Below are positions 51,164 through 61,300 of a stretch of DNA of 64,000 nucleotides, one piece after another (within the stretch, counting starts at the first letter, position 1; each line of letters opens with the position of its first letter). The position numbers were made by a program, and so were the translations under genes. The DNA is from Bacillota bacterium (GTDB lineage: Bacteria; Bacillota; Clostridia; Christensenellales; SZUA-584). The notes under the pieces were generated by a model that had not been told where the DNA came from, ran no database searches, and saw only the letters and a program-made list of their open reading frames with translations. Where the stretch lies: assembly GCA_023410475.1 (NCBI GenBank), contig JAEYPS010000032.1:333606-397605 (forward strand), read 5' to 3'.

Positions 51164-51967
51164 CTATTGCTGTTTCAGGGCATCGAAAAGCTCTTTTGCG
51201 CCTTTGAATATATAGTCAAGCTTCATGCCGCTCTCGTCTATGTCTTGCTGCGTCATCTCTCCCGATAAAAGGCCTATGGAGCACATGCCGTTATCGACCG
51301 CGAAGCGCATGTCGGTATACAATCTGTCGCCGATTACCGCTGTCTCGTTAAGCTGTATGTTTGTAATATCCGCGATATACGCCGCTGTCTCCGCGAAAGG
51401 CTTGCCAAGGAACTTGGGCTCGACGCCCGAGGCATGCGTAAGCATCTTGCATATGCTGCCGCAATCCAGAAGCACCTTGCCGCCGTCGAGAGGGCAGACC
51501 GTGTCTATATTGGTAGCAAGAAACGGGACGTCGCCTCTGATAAGCTCCAGCGCGTGGTTCGCTTTTTTATAATCAAGAGTAGTATCGAACCCCACCAGAA
51601 GGCAATCAGGGCTATCGGCTTCGTCCACGCATTTTACGCCGTGTTCATAAAGCTGCTCAAGCAGAGCAGGCGTTCCGACGACATAAGCTTTTGCGCTGCA
51701 GCCGTACGTTCTTGTAATGTAATCCGCGGCGACGTTCGCCGATGAGATTATCCTGCTTTTTGGATATTCGCCAAAGCCGAGACGAGAGAGTTTTTTAACG
51801 TAATTCTCGGGAGAGGCTGAAGAGTTGTTCGTAAAGAACAAGTACGGCACATTCGTATCGTCAAGATAACTCAGAAGGTCAAGAGCGCCGAGGAGAGCGC
51901 GCTCACCAAGGTATATAGTTCCGTCCATGTCGATGATAAAACATTTGATGCTGTGTAAAGGGATCAT
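51164..51967 (-). CDS. HAD-superfamily (IIA, NagD-like) phosphatase
   Basis: 267 residues. HAD motifs: I CFIIDMDGTIYLG with nucleophile Asp, II LFFTNNSS, III GKPFAETA, IV AVIGDRLYTDM. The C2-type cap between motifs II and III places it with NagD/4-nitrophenylphosphatase-like enzymes; the natural substrate (sugar or nucleoside phosphate) is not known. ATG at 51967, own promoter, divergent from the pyr operon. Confidence 0.9.
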   Translation of the reverse strand: MIPLHSIKCFIIDMDGTIYLGERALLGALDLLSYLDDTNVPYLFFTNNSSASPENYVKKLSRLGFGEYPKSRIISSANVAADYITRTYGCSAKAYVVGTPALLEQLYEHGVKCVDEADSPDCLLVGFDTTLDYKKANHALELIRGDVPFLATNIDTVCPLDGGKVLLDCGSICKMLTHASGVEPKFLGKPFAETAAYIADITNIQLNETAVIGDRLYTDMRFAVDNGMCSIGLLSGEMTQQDIDESGMKLDYIFKGAKELFDALKQQ

Positions 51968-52009
51968 AGTTTACCTGCCTTTGTATTTTGTTTTCATGCT
52001 GATACAGCG

Positions 52010-52038
52010 ATTCTAACACAGATAAAAAATATATTCAA
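52010..52038 (-). promoter_or_regulatory. promoter of the HAD-flavoprotein pair
   Basis: Reverse strand TTGAAT (52033-52038), 17-base spacer, TAGAAT (52010-52015). Confidence 0.55.
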
Positions 52039-52054
52039 ATTGTGCAGAATGAAC

Positions 52055-52083
52055 TGGACAAACTACTATATCTATGGTATTCT
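52055..52083 (+). promoter_or_regulatory. promoter of the pyr operon
   Basis: TGGACA (52055-52060), 17-base spacer, TATTCT (52078-52083). Confidence 0.6.
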
Positions 52084-52102
52084 GCTAAATGGAATTATGC
52101 AT

Positions 52103-52190
52103 CCTTTAATTCGGACCAGGAGAGTCCGGCAAGGTACATAGCTTGTTTTAACATAGCTTATTATAGCCTTGCCGTCAGCAGGGCTTTTTT
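52103..52190 (+). promoter_or_regulatory. PyrR-dependent attenuator upstream of pyrR
   Basis: Anti-antiterminator 52103-52134 holds the PyrR-binding pattern (CCTTTAATTC, GGACCAGGAGAGTCC, AAGG). Terminator stem AGCCTTGC (52165-52172)/GCAGGGCT (52178-52185) is followed by six T. GGCAAGG (52128-52134) is perfectly complementary to CCTTGCC (52167-52173), giving the antiterminator. UMP-bound PyrR should stabilise the first hairpin and so allow termination. Confidence 0.92.
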
Positions 52191-52238
52191 GATGGGATTA
52201 ATAATATGAGGAGCAGGGCAATGTGAAAGGAGGCGTCT

Positions 52239-52778
52239 GTGGACAAGGCATTGGTAATGGACGGCGTTGCGCTGGAGCGGGCGCTTAAGCGCATAGCTCA
52301 TGAGATTATAGAGAAAAACAGCGGCGCGCAGAACCTCGCGCTTATAGGTATACACAGGCGGGGCGTGCCTCTCGCGAAGCGCATTGCGAAATTTATCGAA
52401 GAGTTTGAAGGCGTAAGCGTCGATATCGGAACGCTCGACATCACATTTTACAGGGACGACCTCTCTTTGCTCTCCGACCACCCAATAATCAACGGAACGG
52501 ATATTTACTTTGACATTAACAAAAAGACTGTTGTGCTTTGCGACGACGTGCTCTACACCGGGCGCACCGCGAGGGCAGCGCTCGACGCGCTTATGGACCT
52601 AGGAAGGCCGAATTATATACAGCTTGCCGTCATAGTGGACAGGGGCCACAGAGAGCTGCCCATAAGGGCGGACTATGTGGGAAAGAACATCCCTACTTCC
52701 AAGAACGAAGTGGTAAGCGTTCGCGTTACCGAGTTTGACGGCGCCGACAGCGTTGTTATCAATGATTTGCCCAGATGA
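52239..52778 (+). CDS. pyrR: PyrR, pyr mRNA-binding attenuation regulator / uracil phosphoribosyltransferase
   Basis: 179 residues, GTG start at 52239 with AAAGGAGG at good spacing. PRTase fold with PRPP loop VVLCDDVLYTGRTARAA and the RNA-binding/regulatory regions GIHRRGVPLAKRI and DRGHRELPIRADYVGKNIPTS. Binds the leader hairpin when UMP is high. First gene of the operon; autoregulated by the attenuator directly upstream. Confidence 0.97.
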   Translation: MDKALVMDGVALERALKRIAHEIIEKNSGAQNLALIGIHRRGVPLAKRIAKFIEEFEGVSVDIGTLDITFYRDDLSLLSDHPIINGTDIYFDINKKTVVLCDDVLYTGRTARAALDALMDLGRPNYIQLAVIVDRGHRELPIRADYVGKNIPTSKNEVVSVRVTEFDGADSVVINDLPR

Positions 52779-52804
52779 CCTTATCAAAAGATAAGGTCTT
52801 TTTT
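52777..52804 (+). terminator. strong hairpin between pyrR and uraA
   Basis: Perfect 9-bp stem GACCTTATC (52777-52785)/GATAAGGTC (52790-52798), loop AAAA, then TTTTTT. It starts inside the pyrR stop codon. No PyrR-binding sequence accompanies it, so it should act as a constitutive partial terminator. Confidence 0.8.
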
Positions 52805-52838
52805 ATGGGTATCATAACATTATATTTAGGAGGTATTT

Positions 52839-54122
52839 ATGGAAAACGTAAAACATGGGTGGGGCAAAATGCTGATTCTTGGGTTGCAGCATATGTTCGC
52901 GATGTTTGGCGCGACGATACTTGTTCCCGCGCTGACCGGCCTTGACCCGGCGATCGGCCTTATAGCGGCTGGCGGCGGCACGCTGATCTTTCACTGGGTA
53001 ACCAAACGAAAAGTTCCTGTTTTCTTGGGCTCTAGTTTCGCATTTTTGACTGCAATAGCGTTTGTCGTTCAGAATGAGGGCAAAGAGTATGCCAAAGGCG
53101 CGATCATCATTGCCGGTGCATGCTATCTGTTGTTCTCACTGCTCGTTAAGTTGGTCGGGCCGGACCGCATCAAGAAATTGTTTCCTGCAATTGTTACCGG
53201 TCCTGTAATTGTTGTTATCGGTCTTACGTTAGCGCCTACGGTTATATTTAACGATATCGCGGCGGACTTCATCGGGGGAGTCCTATGGACGAAGTGGGTG
53301 GTTGCTGCCTCAGTTGTCGTTACTGTCGTCGTTATCTCTATATTTATAAAAGGTTTCTTTAAACTGCTGCCGATACTCTGCGGTCTTATAGTTGGTTATA
53401 TTGTTGCGGTCATATTACATCACGCGGTAGCGCTGCCCGAAGGCGTTGCTCCGCTAATGAACTTTGCACCGTTCAGCACAGCGACAATATTACAGATCCC
53501 GAATGACTGGCTCAACTGGCAATGGCCGGCTTTCAGCGGCAGCTCTATACTGATAATCGCGCCTATATCAATCGCAACGTTTATGGAGCACCTTGGAGAT
53601 GTTACGACAAACGGCGCGGTTGTAGGAAAGAACTTTTTTGAAGATCCGGGCTTGCACAGAACGCTTGTCGGAGACGGTATCGCTACTGCGTTTGCCGGAC
53701 TTATCGGAGGCCCCGCCAATACGACATACGGTGAGAATACCGGTGTTCTCGCGGTAACAAAGAACTACAATCCCAAAGTTTTGCGTATTGCCGCAGTTTA
53801 CGCTATAGTTCTTGCGTTTATAGGTTACTTCAGCGCCTTCCTGCAAACGATACCCGCGCCCATAATTGGTGGCATGAGCATCGTGCTGTTCGGAATGATA
53901 GCTTCAATAGGCATTAGAACAATGGCGGAAGCGAAGGTGGACTTTACAAGCAGCAGGAATCTCTTGATACTGTCTATAACTCTTGTCGTAGGTATAGGTG
54001 TAACGATACCGATAAATGAGAGCTTTACGATTTCCGGCGTTGCGCTCGCGGCACTTGTAGGGATAATACTTAACGCGATACTGCCCGAGAAATTTGATAT
54101 TGCTAAGGAAATAAAAGAGTAA
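52839..54122 (+). CDS. uraA: uracil permease (NCS2 family)
   Basis: 427-residue uracil:proton symporter with about 14 membrane helices. N-terminal LGLQHMFAMFGATILVPALTGLDPAIGL, substrate region SIATFMEHLGDVTTNGAVVGKNF with the NCS2 Glu, and GGPANTTYGENTGVLAVTKNY. TAGGAGG precedes the ATG. Slightly lower GC than the rest of the operon. Located between pyrR and pyrB as pyrP is in Bacillus. Confidence 0.95.
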   Translation: MENVKHGWGKMLILGLQHMFAMFGATILVPALTGLDPAIGLIAAGGGTLIFHWVTKRKVPVFLGSSFAFLTAIAFVVQNEGKEYAKGAIIIAGACYLLFSLLVKLVGPDRIKKLFPAIVTGPVIVVIGLTLAPTVIFNDIAADFIGGVLWTKWVVAASVVVTVVVISIFIKGFFKLLPILCGLIVGYIVAVILHHAVALPEGVAPLMNFAPFSTATILQIPNDWLNWQWPAFSGSSILIIAPISIATFMEHLGDVTTNGAVVGKNFFEDPGLHRTLVGDGIATAFAGLIGGPANTTYGENTGVLAVTKNYNPKVLRIAAVYAIVLAFIGYFSAFLQTIPAPIIGGMSIVLFGMIASIGIRTMAEAKVDFTSSRNLLILSITLVVGIGVTIPINESFTISGVALAALVGIILNAILPEKFDIAKEIKE

Positions 54123-54124
54123 AT

Positions 54125-54150
54125 AAAGGGAGCGTTTTGCTCCCTTTATA
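54125..54150 (+). terminator. hairpin between uraA and pyrB
   Basis: AAAGGGAGC (54125-54133)/GCTCCCTTT with loop GTTTT and a short T-rich tail (TTTATAA). Inside the operon, so likely partial or a processing site. Confidence 0.55.
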
Positions 54151-54164
54151 ACGTCGGAGAAAAA

Positions 54165-55097
54165 ATGTTACTGAAATCAAAAGACATTCTCGGGCTTTAT
54201 GACATGCCCGCTGAAGATATAAAACTGATACTCGACTCGGCGGCGACTATGAAGCAGCTACTTATGCAGAACGCGAAGAAGATGCCGCACCTGCAGGGAA
54301 AGTCGATAGTCGCGCTCTTCTACGAGAACAGCACGAGAACGAGACTCAGCTTCGAGCTCGCCGCGAAATACCTTGGGGCGGCGTTCAGCAACCTTGGCGT
54401 GTCGTCAAGCAGCGTCAGCAAGGGGGAAACGCTTCTCGATACGGGAAAGACTATAGAGGCGATGGGTACGGACGTGGTGGTCATCCGTCACCAGATGTCG
54501 GGTGCGCCTAAGTTCCTCGCCGATAATTTTTCGGGAAGCGTCATAAACGCCGGGGACGGCACGCACGAGCACCCTACGCAGGCGCTGCTCGACATTCTGA
54601 CGATGAGGGAGAGGTTCGGCGGTATTGACGGCCTCAACGTATCGATAATAGGAGACATCGCGCACAGCCGCGTAGCGAGGAGCAACCTTTGGGGGCTCAA
54701 AAAGCTTGGAGCCAACGTTACGCTGTGCGGCATGAAAACGATGATGCCCGAGGGTATAGGGCAGGCCGGAGCAAATATCACGAGCAGCATAGAGGAAGCG
54801 GCAGACGGAGCGGACGTTGTTATGGCGCTTCGTATACAAAAGGAAAGGCTCGAGGGTGCGCTTCTGCCCTCTGCGAGGGAATACCATAACTATTTCGGGC
54901 TAAATGAGCGCATAATGAAACTATGCAAAAAAGACGTTCTCATAATGCACCCGGGGCCGATGAACAGGGGAGTAGAGCTTTCGAGCGCCGTCGCCGACGC
55001 CGAAAACTCCGCCATAACTACTCAGGTGACGAACGGAGTCGCCGTCCGCATGGCGCTGCTGTATCTGCTGACCAGGAGGAAAGACGATGACAATTAA
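54165..55097 (+). CDS. pyrB: aspartate carbamoyltransferase catalytic chain
   Basis: Forms carbamoyl-aspartate. 310 residues, normal. Carbamoyl-phosphate site FYENSTRTRLSFE, GDGTHEHPTQALLD, aspartate loop MHPGPMNRGVE. No pyrI regulatory chain is adjacent, as in Bacillus. Overlaps pyrC by 11 bases. Confidence 0.97.
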   Translation: MLLKSKDILGLYDMPAEDIKLILDSAATMKQLLMQNAKKMPHLQGKSIVALFYENSTRTRLSFELAAKYLGAAFSNLGVSSSSVSKGETLLDTGKTIEAMGTDVVVIRHQMSGAPKFLADNFSGSVINAGDGTHEHPTQALLDILTMRERFGGIDGLNVSIIGDIAHSRVARSNLWGLKKLGANVTLCGMKTMMPEGIGQAGANITSSIEEAADGADVVMALRIQKERLEGALLPSAREYHNYFGLNERIMKLCKKDVLIMHPGPMNRGVELSSAVADAENSAITTQVTNGVAVRMALLYLLTRRKDDDN

Positions 55098-56346
55098 GAT
55101 AACCGGCGGAGATATAGCGAACCCCGCGGGCGAAAAGTCGGGCAGACTCGATATACTAATAGAAGACGGTAAAGTAACAGCGATAGGCAAAGACATAGGA
55201 GACGCGGATCAGACAATAGACGCTAAAGGCAAAACCGTTTTTCCGGGATTCATTGACCTTCACTGCCACCTCAGAGAACCCGGGCAGGAGTATAAAGAGG
55301 ACATTATCTCGGGCTCTATGGCAGCCGCGAAGGGAGGATATACCGCCGTTTGCTGTATGGCGAACACCGTTCCTCCCGTAGACAACGCGGCGACGCTTGC
55401 ATACGTTCTCCAAAAAGCTGCTCAGGCTTGTGTCAGGGTATATCCCGTGGGAGCGGCTACAAAAGGGCTTTTGGGTAAAGAGATAACCGAGATGGGAGAG
55501 ATGTCAGCAATGGGGTGCGTCGCGTTCTCGGACGACGGTCGGCCCATAGAGAGCGGCGCCATGATGAGGACGGCGATGCAGTACGCCGCCACATACGGCT
55601 CGTTCATAATGGCGCACGAGGAGTGCCCTGACTTAAAGGGCGCGGGCGTAATGAACGAAGGCTATTACTCGACGATACTCGGGCTTCCGGGCATACCGAG
55701 AGCCGCTGAGGAGGCTATGATAGCGCGCGATGTGCTTCTCGCGCAAAGTTACGGGCTAAGAGTGCACATTCAGCATGTGTCGACAAGGGGCGGTATAGAT
55801 GTAATAAGAAACGCTAAGAAAAGAGGTGTAAGAGTCACGTGCGAGACAGCGCCGCACTATTTCTCGGCGGACGACAGCATGTGCCAGAGCTTCGACGCAA
55901 AGACGAAGGTCAACCCTCCGCTGCGCACAATCGACGACGCAGAGGCCGTAAAGCAAGGGCTTTTGGACGCAACGATAGACGCTATCGCTACCGACCACGC
56001 GCCTCATCACAGCGACGAGAAGGATATAGAATATATGCTTGCCGCGTTCGGGATATCCGGGTTCGAGACGGCGTTTTCACTAGCGGTAACTAACCTCACG
56101 CAGGACGCGGATATGCTTTCGAAGCTGTTCTCTGTAAACCCCGCCAAAATCATAAACAGGCCGGGCGGCGTTATTAAAGAAGGCGAAATAGCGGATATAA
56201 CTATTGCGGACATGGGAAAAGAATATATACTAAGGGAAGAGGATATTATTTCGAAGGGCAAAAACACCCCGTTTATCGGAATCAGGCTGAAAGGCGTCGT
56301 CACGCATACAATCGTCGACGGGAAACTGGTATATAACGGAGAATGA
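55087..56346 (+). CDS. pyrC: dihydroorotase
   Basis: Closes the dihydroorotate ring. 419 residues, class I type. Zinc-site motif DLHCHLREPGQEYKEDI, then IQHVSTRGG, CETAPHYF and ATDHAPHHSDEK. Translationally coupled to pyrB (11-base overlap) and to pyrF (ATGA overlap). Confidence 0.97.
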   Translation: MTIKITGGDIANPAGEKSGRLDILIEDGKVTAIGKDIGDADQTIDAKGKTVFPGFIDLHCHLREPGQEYKEDIISGSMAAAKGGYTAVCCMANTVPPVDNAATLAYVLQKAAQACVRVYPVGAATKGLLGKEITEMGEMSAMGCVAFSDDGRPIESGAMMRTAMQYAATYGSFIMAHEECPDLKGAGVMNEGYYSTILGLPGIPRAAEEAMIARDVLLAQSYGLRVHIQHVSTRGGIDVIRNAKKRGVRVTCETAPHYFSADDSMCQSFDAKTKVNPPLRTIDDAEAVKQGLLDATIDAIATDHAPHHSDEKDIEYMLAAFGISGFETAFSLAVTNLTQDADMLSKLFSVNPAKIINRPGGVIKEGEIADITIADMGKEYILREEDIISKGKNTPFIGIRLKGVVTHTIVDGKLVYNGE

Positions 56347-57245
56347 ATATGCAAATAGATAAGCTATGCGAAGCTATAAAGCAGAAAAACAGCGCTGTGT
56401 GCGTAGGGCTCGATACGAAGTACGACTATCTGCCCGTACCATATCGCTCTCACAACGCGGAGCCGGAGGACGAGACTATAGCGGCCTGCATACTCGACTA
56501 TAACCGCGAGCTTATAGACGAGGTAAGCGAACTCGTGCCCTGCGTAAAGGTGCAGTCCGCGTTCTACGAGATGTACGGAGCGCCGGGCGTAAAGTGCTTT
56601 CTTGACACTATGGACTATGCGGAACAGGCGGGACTTACCGTCATAGCCGACGTTAAGAGGAATGACATCGGCTCGACGGCTGAAGCCTATTCGGACGCTT
56701 ATATACTCGGAAGCGCCGCGCACTTCATAACTGTGAACGCGTATCTCGGAACAGACGGCATACAGCCGTTTTTGAACGACTGCCGCGAAACGGGTAAAGG
56801 CATATTCGTGCTCGTAAAGACGTCCAACCCGTCGGGAGGCGAGTTTCAGGACCTCGACGTAGGAGGCAGGAAGCTGTATCAGGCTGTCGCCGACAGCGTT
56901 TCTGAGTGGGGAGCCGATTACATGGGCAGATGTGGGTACAGCAGCGTGGGCGCCGTCGTGGGCGCGACATACCCTGCCGAGGCGGAGGAACTGCGTTCCC
57001 GTATGAAAAACACGTTCTTTCTTGTGCCGGGTTACGGGGCGCAGGGGGCGAAAGCAGACGACATCGTCGTGAATTTTGACAAGCAAGGGCTCGGAGCGGT
57101 AATAAACTCTTCACGCGGCATACTGCTTGCCTATTTACAGCGCGAGTACGACGGACTTTCGGCAACTCAGGCCGCAAGGCAGGCCGTAGTCGACATGAAT
57201 AAGGAAGTAAACGACGCTTTGAACCGGAGACACGCAAAAGCGTAA
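56343..57245 (+). CDS. pyrF: orotidine-5'-phosphate decarboxylase, long (type 2) form
   Basis: Converts OMP to UMP. 300 residues, longer than the ~235-residue B. subtilis enzyme and fitting the group-2 (Mycobacterium-type) form. VCVGLDTKYDYLP at the N-terminus, catalytic ADVKRNDIGSTAEAYSDAY, VPGYGAQGAKADDI phosphate region. Sits between pyrC and carA rather than near pyrE. Confidence 0.95.
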   Translation: MNMQIDKLCEAIKQKNSAVCVGLDTKYDYLPVPYRSHNAEPEDETIAACILDYNRELIDEVSELVPCVKVQSAFYEMYGAPGVKCFLDTMDYAEQAGLTVIADVKRNDIGSTAEAYSDAYILGSAAHFITVNAYLGTDGIQPFLNDCRETGKGIFVLVKTSNPSGGEFQDLDVGGRKLYQAVADSVSEWGADYMGRCGYSSVGAVVGATYPAEAEELRSRMKNTFFLVPGYGAQGAKADDIVVNFDKQGLGAVINSSRGILLAYLQREYDGLSATQAARQAVVDMNKEVNDALNRRHAKA

Positions 57246-57298
57246 GCTTTCAGGGTATGAAAAGCGTAATATAGATTTATAGATTCGGAGGAGCATTA

Positions 57299-58366
57299 AT
57301 GGCGATACTAACGCTGGAAGACGGCACGCAGTTTGAAGGCCGCAGCTTCGGGGCAAAGAAGGACATAACGGGCGAGGTCGTATTCAACACCGGCATGACG
57401 GGCTATCAGGAGGTGCTGACCGATCCCTCATACTGCGGGCAGATAGTCACTATGACGTATCCCCTTATAGGCAACTACGGAATAAACGAGTTCGACCCCG
57501 AGTCCGCAAGGCCTCAGGTAAGCGGTTTTATAGTGCGCGAGTTTTGCGACCAACCCTCAAACTGGCGCAGTCAGGGCAGCCTTGAAAAGTATCTTGAGGA
57601 TAACGGCATATGCGGCCTGTGCGATATTGACACGCGCGCGCTGACGAGGATAATCCGCGAGAAAGGTACTATGCGCGGCATCATCACACAGCAGCAGCCG
57701 ACGGAGGAGCAGATAGAGAGCATGAAGGGTTTTTCATGCCCGCTGCCTGTCGATATGGTGACATGCCCCGAAAAATACGAGTACTGCGGTGGGGATATCA
57801 AGGTCGCGGTTATCGACTTCGGGCTTAAGAGAAATATACTGCGCAGCCTTGAGAAGCGCGGCTGCGCCGTAACGGTGTTCCCGGCGAGGACGCCTGCCAG
57901 CGATATACTTGAAGGAGGCTTCGACGGCGTTATGCTGACGAACGGGCCGGGAGACCCGAAATGCAACACTGAAGTGATAGAAAATTTAAAACAGCTTGCG
58001 GGCAAGCTTCCCATATTTGGTATATGCCTCGGCCATCAGCTGCTGTCGCTGGCTTTCGGCGCAGATACCGAAAAGCTGAAATACGGACACAGGGGCGCGA
58101 ACCACCCCGTAAAGGACATACAAAAGGACAGGGTCTATATAACGTCGCAGAACCACGGTTATACTATAATAGAGAATACGCTTCCCGAAAGCCTTGAGGT
58201 CAGCCACAGGAACTGGAATGACGGCACTATCGAGGGAATCAGGTATAAGGGTCATGACATTTTCACGGTGCAGTTCCACCCCGAGGCGTCGCCCGGACCC
58301 GAGGACACGGCGTACCTTTTCGACGAGTTCATCGACATGATGAGGAAAAACTCATGCCGAAAATAG
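57299..58366 (+). CDS. carA: carbamoyl-phosphate synthase small subunit
   Basis: Glutaminase subunit supplying ammonia. 355 residues. N-terminal domain LEDGTQFEGRSFGA and GMTGYQEVLTDPSY; class I amidotransferase with Cys in GICLGHQLLSLA and His-Glu in FHPEASPGPED. CGGAGG precedes the ATG. Overlaps carB by 13 bases. In this operon it is the pyrimidine-linked copy (pyrAA in Bacillus naming). Confidence 0.97.
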   Translation: MAILTLEDGTQFEGRSFGAKKDITGEVVFNTGMTGYQEVLTDPSYCGQIVTMTYPLIGNYGINEFDPESARPQVSGFIVREFCDQPSNWRSQGSLEKYLEDNGICGLCDIDTRALTRIIREKGTMRGIITQQQPTEEQIESMKGFSCPLPVDMVTCPEKYEYCGGDIKVAVIDFGLKRNILRSLEKRGCAVTVFPARTPASDILEGGFDGVMLTNGPGDPKCNTEVIENLKQLAGKLPIFGICLGHQLLSLAFGADTEKLKYGHRGANHPVKDIQKDRVYITSQNHGYTIIENTLPESLEVSHRNWNDGTIEGIRYKGHDIFTVQFHPEASPGPEDTAYLFDEFIDMMRKNSCRK

Positions 58367-61300
58367 AAAGCATAAAGAAAGTGCTCGTTATAGGCTCGGG
58401 CCCTATAATAATAGGGCAGGCCGCAGAGTTCGATTACGCCGGAACGCAGGCTTGCAGGGCGCTGAAAGAGGAAGGCATAGAGGTCGTGCTCGTAAACTCT
58501 AACCCCGCGACTATAATGACGGACACGGAAATAGCGGATAAAGTCTATATAGAACCACTCACGATAAACGTTATACGAAACATAATAGCGAAGGAAAGGC
58601 CTGACAGCATGCTGGCGACGCTCGGTGGCCAGACGGGGCTCAACCTTGCCATGGAGCTTTCCGAGACCGGAATCCTCCAAGAATTCGGAATTACTATGCT
58701 CGGCACTAACGCCGATTCAATCAAGAAGGCGGAAGACCGCGAAGCGTTCAAAGACCTTATGAACGATATAGGCGAGCCTATTATTGAGAGCGTGATAGCG
58801 CATAGCGCGTCGCAGGCGCTTGAGTTCGCGCAAGTCCATGGATACCCGCTCATAGTGCGACCCGCGTATACGCTCGGAGGCACGGGGGGCGGTATCGCGT
58901 ATAATGACGAAGAACTCATAACTATAACAAGCAGCGGCGTTCAGGCGAGCAGGGTAGGCGAGGTGCTTATAGAAAAGAGCGTCGCAGGCTATAAAGAGAT
59001 AGAATACGAGGTGCTGCGAGACGCGAAGGGCAACTGCATCACCGTCTGCAACATGGAGAACATCGACCCGGTGGGCATTCACACGGGAGACAGCATAGTC
59101 GTTGCGCCCTCCCAGACGCTCAGGGACAAGGAGTACCAGCTTCTGCGGACGGCGTCGCTCAATATAATAAACGCGCTAGATATAAAAGGCGGCTGCAACG
59201 TGCAGTTCGCGCTCGATACGCAAAGCCTGCAATACTACGTTATAGAAGTGAACCCAAGGGTGAGCCGTTCGTCTGCGCTCGCTTCAAAGGCGACGGGATA
59301 CCCGATAGCCAAGATAGCCGCAAAGATAGCCGTCGGCTATGGCCTCGACGAGATACAAAACGCCGTGACAGGAAAGACGTTCGCCGCGTTCGAGCCTACG
59401 CTCGATTATGTCGTCGTAAAGTTTCCAAGATGGCCGTTCGATAAATTCACGAGCGCGAACAAACAGCTCGGCACGAAGATGAAGGCGACGGGAGAAGTGA
59501 TGGCGATAGGCGCGAATTTCGAAAGCGCCTTTTTAAAAGCCGTTCGCTCGCTCGAGCTCAATCTCTATTCACTCGTGTTCCCGTTCGCGGAAAGCTATAG
59601 CGACGAAGAACTTCTTGATAAGATAAGCGGGCAGGACGACGACAGGATATTCCTTGTAGCGACGGCCATACGCAGGGGCGTTTCGATAGAGCGGATAAAT
59701 GAGCTTACAAGCATAGACCTGTGGTACCTCGGAAAGCTCAAGGCCATAATAGACCTTGAAAGCGAGTTTGCATGCACACGGCAGCAAAGCCTTGAAAGAG
59801 AGACATTAAGGCGCGCAAAAAAAATGGGCTTTTCGGACAACGCCATCGCCGCGTTCACAGGCGCCTCCGAAAAAGAGGTGCGCAATATGCGAAAACAGTA
59901 TGGAATAATTCCGACGTTCAAGATGGTCGATACGTGCGGCGCGGAGTTCGACGCGGTAAGCCCGTACTATTATTCGTCGTACGACATCGAAAACGAGGCT
60001 GCGCGGCCGGCGAATAAAACCATTGTCGTCCTCGGCTCCGGACCTATACGCATAGGTCAGGGCATTGAGTTCGACTACTGCAGCGTGCACTGCGTATGGG
60101 CACTAAAACAGGCGGGCTATGAAACGGTCATCATAAACAACAACCCGGAAACTGTTTCGACAGATTTCGACACGTCCGATCGGCTGTATTTCGAGCCTCT
60201 TACGCCTGAGGAAGTGGGCAACGTACTCGAGCAGGAAAACCCCGAAGGCGTTATTGTGCAGTTCGGCGGACAGACGGCAATTAAGCTCGCAAAGCATGTC
60301 GAAGCAATGGGCTATAAAATAATCGGCACGTCTCTGGACAGCATAAACAGAGCCGAGGACAGGAAGGAGTTCGAGGCGCTGCTCGAAGGTCTTGATATTA
60401 AAAGGCCAAAGGCAAGGACGGTGTTTACGGAGCAGCAGGCCGCAAAGGCCGCCGCGGAGCTTGGATACCCCGTGCTCGTGCGCCCGTCGTATGTGCTCGG
60501 AGGACAGGGCATGGAGATAGCGTGGGACGAGGAAGGCATACTAGAGTATATGCGCATCATCGGCAGGCACGAGCAGGAGCATCCCGTGCTTGTCGACAAA
60601 TATATGACAGGTCTTGAGCTTGAGGTCGACGCCATAAGCGACGGAAGAGACATACTGATACCCGGCATAATGGAGCATATAGAGCGCGCGGGAGTACACT
60701 CGGGAGACTCCATTTCCGTCTATCCGGCAAAGAGGATAAACAATCAGCAGGAAGCAAAGATCATTGAGATAACAAAAAAGCTGGCGTTGGCGCTAGACGT
60801 GCGCGGCATAGTCAACATACAGTTCGTGATATCGGGCGGTGAGATATACGTTATCGAGGTAAACCCGCGCTCGAGCCGCACCGTGCCTTATATATCGAAG
60901 GTGACGGGCGTGCCTATGATAACGCTGGCTGTAAGAGCATCGCTCGGCGAAGCGCTCGCGGGCATGGGATTCGGCACAGGGCTTTATCCCTCAGGAGGCA
61001 TTTATGCCGTAAAGGTGCCGGTGTTCTCGTTTGAGAAGCTTCCCGACGTAGAGGTAGGGCTAGGCCCCGAGATGAAGTCCACCGGAGAGGTGCTCGGCAT
61101 ATCGCGCGATTACTCCGAGGCTCTGCTCAAAGGCCTTATTGCGTCAGGCCAGGCGATGCCCAACGAGCCGGGAAGTGTGCTGCTCACCGTTGCGGACAAC
61201 GACAAGCAGGAGCTTATACCGATAGCCGCCGTATTCGACTACCTTGGCTACGACATATACGCCACTCCCGGAACGGCGAACGTGCTCAACTTCAACTTCG

